Assembly (NCBI RefSeq): GCF_009389715.1
Contig: NC_052392.1
Location: 39,847,668-39,911,667 of the forward strand
Origin: Phoenix dactylifera
Taxonomy: Eukaryota > Streptophyta > Magnoliopsida > Arecales > Arecaceae
Length of the DNA stretch: 64,000 nt
Reading direction: 5' to 3'
Shown: in pieces, positions 57,961 through 64,000 of the stretch
Numbering within the stretch: position 1 is the stretch's first letter
Layout of the letters: every line of letters begins with the position of its first letter
The notes under the pieces: model-generated
Database searches by the model: none
What the model was told of the DNA's origin: nothing
The model's input: only the letters and a program-made list of their open reading frames with translations
Position numbers and translations under genes: made by a program

Positions 57961-58954
57961 TTGTGTCGGATCTGTTTAAAATAATATATAGGATTTTTTT
58001 TTTGTTTTTGACGATTCTTTTTCCAGCGTAGATTCTCATTCTCTTGTAATGTTTCGATAATGTATCTGTATGTTATTATTGAGACTGGTATGATTCGAAA
58101 TGTATGAGGTTTTGCATCGTATGTGATTCGTCTTGAATCGGTTGATCTGGACGTTGTGATTAGGGAGAGAATTCCGTTCGACGTTTAGATGTGAGAATTG
58201 GGAATGTTTTGCGGAATGATGGACGTGTTTGGGTTTGATAATGGAAACTATGATGCGTTTGGAACTCTTGTGGCATCGGAGCCTGTTGGGAGGTTGTTTC
58301 GACGAGCCGGCTTATGTTCTTGTGATAGGTTACTGCTGCGAGAATTTTTTTCGCTTGATCCATGCCTAGTTGCTGCAAAGATAAGATTTTTTTTTTCTTT
58401 TTGAATGGTAGGAATGCATTTGTTGTTTGAAAATATGCATTAGGAGAAGCGTCACATTTAGCATTCTTGCGCTTATCTTGAGAAGTAGTGAACAACTTTC
58501 AGAAAATTCAAGAAGAGAAAAATGAACAAGCGTAAAGATGATTTGATTGTGGAGTTAATCCATCAGTCAGGTATATGGTTATGGTAGGCAAAAATGAAAT
58601 AAGATAAAACAAAATATATATGACACAAGGACAATATAAGCAACCACACTCTTCTGCCACCAACTAGCAGGACTTGAATGTGAAGTTTGTGATGCAAGAT
58701 GAGGAGTTAGATTTGTGTAACTGCATTGTCAGGCGGCCACAAAATATGAAGTTGAGGGGTTTTTTTTTTCCAGAGGGTTCAATTTGTTGGTTTCTTGCAG
58801 CAACAAAGAGAATTGCGAGGAAAATAAGAAGATAGAGGGTTTTTCTAGGGTTTCTATGGTTTGAATAGAGGAGCGGGAACTAAAATTTGTTGGAAAACCT
58901 TTGTTACTTTAGTTTGTTATTTTTTATCTTGAATCCTGATCCTTCTGATTTTTA

Positions 58955-58997
<43 letters not shown>

Positions 58998-59006
58998 TGT
59001 GTGTGT
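58955..59006. repeat. Compound (CT)n(GT)n microsatellite
   Basis: About 13 CT repeats pass directly into 13 GT repeats. It should be a variable marker between individuals. Confidence 0.95.
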
Positions 59007-61337
59007 ACTGGATGGTTTTTGGTTTAGTTTACTTAGTCAATGATGGCTCCTTGAGTGGATTCACTATCTTAATGCAGGTGGGAGATTGTTTTAGGAGTCT
59101 ATTCTGGGAAAAGGCTAAGTTTAGAAGCATCACCAGGCACCAATTATAGCACATTTCCCAGAGTCTTCTGTTATCTCCACCTTTAAAGCCTAAATATAAA
59201 ATGATGGATTTATAACAAAAAATTCCACTCCTGTTCCAGATAAAATCCTACTCTTGCTTTTATTTTCTTTCTTTCCAGTCCCCTACTTTCTTCTAATTTC
59301 AAGTACTTGGGATAATAGGTTTACCATTTATGTTCTTCTCTCACTGAGTGGCTAAAAGAGATATTGGTTCACCTGATTTTTTGTTGCCAACTTGCCATGC
59401 ACCTTGGAGGAGTGTTAGTAAGGTTATTATATCTTTTGGAGAACATTGTCAGAACCCTGTACATTGGAAGGGACAAATACTTCTCTTAGGGCAGATGGAG
59501 TTATTCAAGCAAACCTTGGATTGGGGTAAACTTTTAAGTGCCTAGGCAGTGCTTAGGCACCTAGGCAGACCAGCAACTGACTCTGTTCATCCTTTGACGT
59601 TTCTAATGTAGAGGTGTTAACAAAGCATATCTAGATTATTGACCTAAAAATGTTGTATGACCCAAAAATGATCTAATACATATCTATGGAATAAAATTGA
59701 AGTATGGAAAAATTGTGAGATATACTTTTTATTTGGTGATCATCCATGATGATCATGACATAAAGTAATAATACTAGTATATCAGTTTACCTAAATCATA
59801 CGTAGCTTACTCCTTGCAATGTGGCAGTTTCCCTGGAAACAATTGTTTTATTAGTAGTGCTATAGTCTGGGCTGTCATAGTCCACAAATCTATATTTGCG
59901 CTTCTATTTTCCCTTGTTTTCACTAATTCAATTCTTCCATCTCGTTTTGCATAAACTATGCTTGAAGAATTTGTTTTCCCTTTATATGATGGCTTTAATT
60001 GCTTGTTCTACTCTTATAGTAAGAATACCTTTTTCAGGTAAGAGGACGGCCTTGCATGTGGCCGAACATGGGAAAACACTGGTTTGGAAAACATATATTA
60101 TATAGTTTTGGGACTGTATTTTTGAGGCCTATCAAGACTTTGTGTGGAGGGTATCATGCATATGGTGTTGGTGGGCTTTTGTGTAATATTACTAATGTGG
60201 CATCTTCTTTGCAAATTGAATTGGTGAGTTCTCTTATACTTTTAGACCTTTTCTATTGGATGTCTTCTATACATGTTCAGAGCAAACCTATTGAATGTTG
60301 TTGTTGTTTGTTGTTGTTCTTTGAACTCAAACAAACTCAATGCTTCAATAGTTCAACTAAAAAAATTTCCTGTCCCTGAGAAGCTACATGGGAAAGTTAT
60401 CTTTAGGCCTTTTGGCTTTTTTTATTATGTCTAGAAGTTAAGTCTTAACATGTGCTTTCCAAAATCTTGTATATATCTCTGAGAGATCCACTTATTTATG
60501 CTTCTGGAGCATCATTTAACCTATACAGCAGTATATAACCATCTACATAATGTTAGCATCAATGTGCTGTTTTCTGGATCACTATTTTAGAAAAATAGTT
60601 TTTAAAATTTGAGATATATTAAAATAAGATGGGGCTTTGAGCATGTGAAATTGCAGATTTGTTTCTTTAGATTGACATTATGCCAAACATCTGACTGATT
60701 CAACTTGGATACCGTTAAGTTGTCATTGTTCAACACCTCACACTTGAGCTGCTTGGTTTGAATCATCTGTTAACTTTCCTTGCAAGTCTCGAGGGATCAA
60801 TGAAGTTGCAGAATATTTGGTCATCCATTTGCTTGTCAAATAGTTGGGTTATATATTTCTCTGATGCTTTTAGCTAGACTGTAATGCCTAAACCAGATGT
60901 CCATATCCATGATATCCGTAGCAATAAGAGGCTGTTTGCCATCATGATGCAGCTGGAGCTGTCACTTTCTGACAGTATGTAGATATAGGAAAGTCTACTA
61001 TTCATAATCATTCCCCCATGTTTAGCCATGTACTGGGCCTTGTTGAAGGACTTGATACGTGACGAAGTTCGAGCAGTCCTAATGACTCTAGGATAAAGTT
61101 CCTAATGATGCAACACCTGCCCTGTCATCTTTATTTTTCTTGATCCTTAGTCCATCTTGTTCATCTTTATAGCTATAAATGCCACTGCATCCCAACTAAT
61201 TTAATTGCATTTGGGTGACAATATTGAGGTTGTATTTTCGCATGGTGTCGCAGGACCAACTCATCCTTGTCAAACTTAGTCATTGTTTTGCGCACCCTGT
61301 AATCCTGTTTCTTTTTAATAGCACGATGGGCTGCTAG

Positions 61338-61454
61338 CAAGGTTCACCATCTCGGTACTGGATCCATACTGGTACCATCCTATTATAGTGTCGGTATGCT
61401 GTTCAGTATGGTACACTCAGTACGGTAAAGTATCAATTGGTACGACAAACCTTG
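61338..61454. mobile_element. GGTAC-rich foldback MITE, copy E
   Basis: Runs from CAAGGTTCACCATCTCGGTA to GGTACGACAAACCTTG, giving good terminal inverted repeats (CAAGGTT/AACCTTG). The interior has CTGGTACCATCC and CAGTATGGTACACTCAGTAC. At 117 bp it is the shortest copy. Confidence 0.75.
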
Positions 61455-63629
61455 ATCGATAGTGTAGTTCTCTCTTTTGATTTATTTAATATAATATAAT
61501 TCTTTTATTCGCAAAAAACATAGTTTTATATAATTCTTGTTTCTATTTTTTTGTGTAACCTACGTTTACACAAAACCATATTGGTTTCAGCTTGAGGTAG
61601 TTCATTGTGGTCCTCATAACCTTCTTTGCCATCAAGCAACTAAGAAAGCGTGTGTTCAGTCTTCTTATTACCACAAAAAGTTGAGTGCATACTCTATCCG
61701 TTGTTTGCAGTACTTATCCGATTTTTCCCACCTTTAGCTACATATCCTGTGTCATCCATGTGGAATAACATGGCACAATGGTAACATTTGTCATTGCGAT
61801 CATTGTATCCTTTCATATTATGAGTTGCACCTGATATTAATTGCTTTTTTTAATAGAAAATACTTGAGTCTGTGTTAGATATCATTCTTTGCGACCTGCT
61901 CATATTCTTTCATTCTTTGGCATCCTAGGCAAAATTTCAGTTCCATTATTCTAAGGTTCTTTTCCCCTGTTTTGGACTATGTGGAAGAGACCCCCTTAAC
62001 CCAATTACTTAGCCAAATGGCTATTTACACCTGGACTAAATGAGTTTAAAGGAGATAGAGCAGGAACACATAGTCAACCCACCTTTTACTCACTTTAGCC
62101 TGGTTAACCTAAATAAATTGGGTAAATTTACTCTGTGAAAATGGTAAAATGGGTCTATCTGGTTAATCCCTCCATTTTTGGTCTGAAGTTATTCAGAGAA
62201 CCCTGTCAACTTGGTTTCATTATCCTAACACCAAAAGGGCCTAAGAGTAACATTTATTTTATGCGGTGTTTTGTTAATCATGTAGCTACATTATCTATAC
62301 ATGTTTTGTACATAATTCTAAATAGTCTAAAACTCTAAATTGTGTATGGCTTGTTATCTAAGGTCATCCTTGTGACCCACAAACCTGGACCCTAGCTGAA
62401 CGTAATCTAAATCTGTATACATATGGGTTGGGTACCGGTTCAGAAATAGACCCATTTAAAATTTAGAGTCCTGATCTGGTGCAAGTGTATCCAACCTGAT
62501 TATACTACGCAGTAGGGTATATGATTGATTTTTATGAACCCAACCTTACCTGGACCTGATAGTTTACCTTGTATGTAATGTATGTCTTTGCTTTTATATC
62601 CTTCACGTTTCTTGTAAAATTTATTAATTGTAACATATGTCATTATTGAGTTGTTTTGAAGACATGAAGGTAATTGAACTTACTAAATGTTGCCACCTAC
62701 TTGCGACTTGAACCTGGACTGTGTCATACCAATTCAAACATGGTGAGTGTTTGGTAAGGTAATGGTCTTGTCATATTTGGACCACCAGCCCGACAGACCG
62801 AGTGAGTGTTACGAAGTTCTGGCTACCCGAACCTGACATAATTCTTGGATGGGTAAGGTTTGGGTCAACAATTTAAACCTGAACCCCCTAGAGGTCCAAG
62901 TTCAGATTGGGAAGTATCTGGACTAGATCCCACCTGAAAGCGTCACTATATCTGTTTGGTAGTCTTCGAGCAGTGTATCTATGCAGGCATTGTTTTGACA
63001 TTCTTTTGCTGTTGAGACAAGGAAATGATTTTCATCCTTTATCAAAAAAAAAAAAAATCATTGACCTTTCAATTCAAATTAGGACACACTGTATGAAAAA
63101 CTGTTTGAAGTATAAGTGAAACGGCCACCATAATCTTGTCCTGCACAAAAGAAAAACAATGCATGGACAATTTTCTGTAATTGTGTTTTGAAACTTGAAA
63201 AGGCCCATAGGATCTGAAACTATAAAAATATTAAGAGGGCAGAACTTCAAGTTGTGCCAACCATTTTGACTAATATAGCATTTTGAGATATCTTAGATAT
63301 TTCTTTGTTCTATTGATTGAGCATGACTCCTGACATATTTAGCCAAACTGTTGCTACCTAGAGTTGAAGAAACAGTTGGATAGCTTTGATAAATCGACAA
63401 TCATGTATGCATTTATATATACATGTAGGGGCACATGGTTCACGATCAAAACTTGAATCGCCATTTTGGTTTGGAAACTTTGAAATGCGTTCTCAATGTT
63501 CATTCTTTCTTTCCTCTTCTATTATCTATCAATTTTTAAATTTAAAACTAAGTTCTTCATGCCTTAAGCACAAAACCTCCTTAATGGACTATATTATTTT
63601 GAGCCAAAGGTCCTTGTTTGTCATACTAA

Positions 63630-63942
63630 CAGCCTGTTGGATGCCAGAACAGCTTATTCCCGGATAAGATCTTCTGGTTGGGTTGAGGTCTTGAAAATGT
63701 AAAACATCGATCTTGGAAAATTTTGAGAAATTGGAGGAACTTTGGAACCGAATGTCCTGGTTTTTTGAGAAGATAAATCACCTATTTCTCAGAAAAAATT
63801 ATCCAAATTTTTAGGAGCGAAATCATCGACGACCTCCCCAGATTATTGGGACTCTTTTCCAGAGTTACTGTTTTGATCCTTTAAACTTCTCAGTTTGCAG
63901 ATAACATCCAGTGATTAGGCAGTCCAGCAGCCAAACAGGGCC
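63630..63942. mobile_element. Tourist-like MITE
   Basis: The left end CAGCCTGTTGGATGCCAG follows TAA (63627-63629). The right end, read in reverse complement, is GGCCCTGTTTGGCTGCTGG, with TAA at 63943-63945. The inverted ends share CCTGTT(T)GG..TGC, and the three-base TAA duplication fits the Tourist/PIF group. No coding capacity. Confidence 0.6.
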
Positions 63943-64000
63943 TAAAGCCCTTATACTACTTTTTAGGTTCTGTTTATTTGGCTTACACTAATATTCGTTG

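Larger units (their letters stand above)
57961..64000. other. Gene-poor right end
   Basis: I found no assembled gene. The frames at 58198-58404, 59348-59545, 60056-60379 and 61537-61737 have no family match. Repeats present are a compound microsatellite (58955-59006), MITE copy E (61338-61454), a decayed stretch with GGGTTGGGTACCGG and GGTCCAAGTTCAG words (about 62420-62930), and a Tourist-like MITE (63630-63942). It could be a long first intron of the gene suspected at 57.46-57.96 kb. Confidence 0.4.

Noticed and set aside
60056-60379. 107-codon plus-strand frame with a donor-like GTGAGT inside
   Set aside because: No recognisable family, no matching exon on either side, and composition like the surrounding spacer.

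Overview
This window is nuclear DNA from a flowering plant, most likely a monocot outside the grasses and possibly a palm. It has AT-rich intergenic DNA, small exons split by long introns, plastid-targeted and ER proteins, and many small plant transposons (Tourist-like, Mutator-like, a TRIM, LINE relics). Nothing bacterial is present: no operons and no Shine-Dalgarno sites. The species guess is inference from overall character; the eukaryotic plant assignment is firm.

Seven protein-coding genes can be built exon by exon with consistent reading phases. On the minus strand in the left quarter are a 123-aa small membrane protein (2794-3503), a 919-aa NIN-like transcription factor of nitrate signalling (6439-11863), and a 346-aa class III peroxidase of the divergent Prx26/Prx61 type that lacks the distal catalytic histidine (14137-16669). 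On the plus strand are ribosomal protein eL38 (21329-23718), plastid peptide chain release factor 2, PRFB1/HCF109 (25999-34530), a 738-aa DUF936 protein (41255-47319), and calreticulin-3 ending in HDEL (50155-56403). The last 6-7 kb holds no gene I can assemble, though 57.46-57.96 kb looks like a gene 5' end whose body may lie beyond the window.

The genes do unrelated jobs (nitrate response, cell-wall or apoplast redox-like protein, cytosolic ribosome, plastid translation termination, ER glycoprotein folding). Each has its own promoter, so this is ordinary plant gene order and not a cluster.

The spaces and introns carry most of the novelty: a complete 438-bp TRIM retrotransposon with matching LTRs, primer site and target duplication; a 409-bp Mutator-like MITE inside a peroxidase intron; five copies of one GGTAC-rich foldback family; two Tourist-like elements sharing an end, with AT-rich arrays; a further Tourist-like MITE near the right edge; two decayed LINE 3' ends; and several local tandem duplications. 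I found no sign of a new multi-gene system. The best second-look items are the peroxidase active-site loss, a GC-AG intron in calreticulin-3, an Asp in the RWPxRK motif of the NLP, and the GC-rich last exon of the DUF936 gene.
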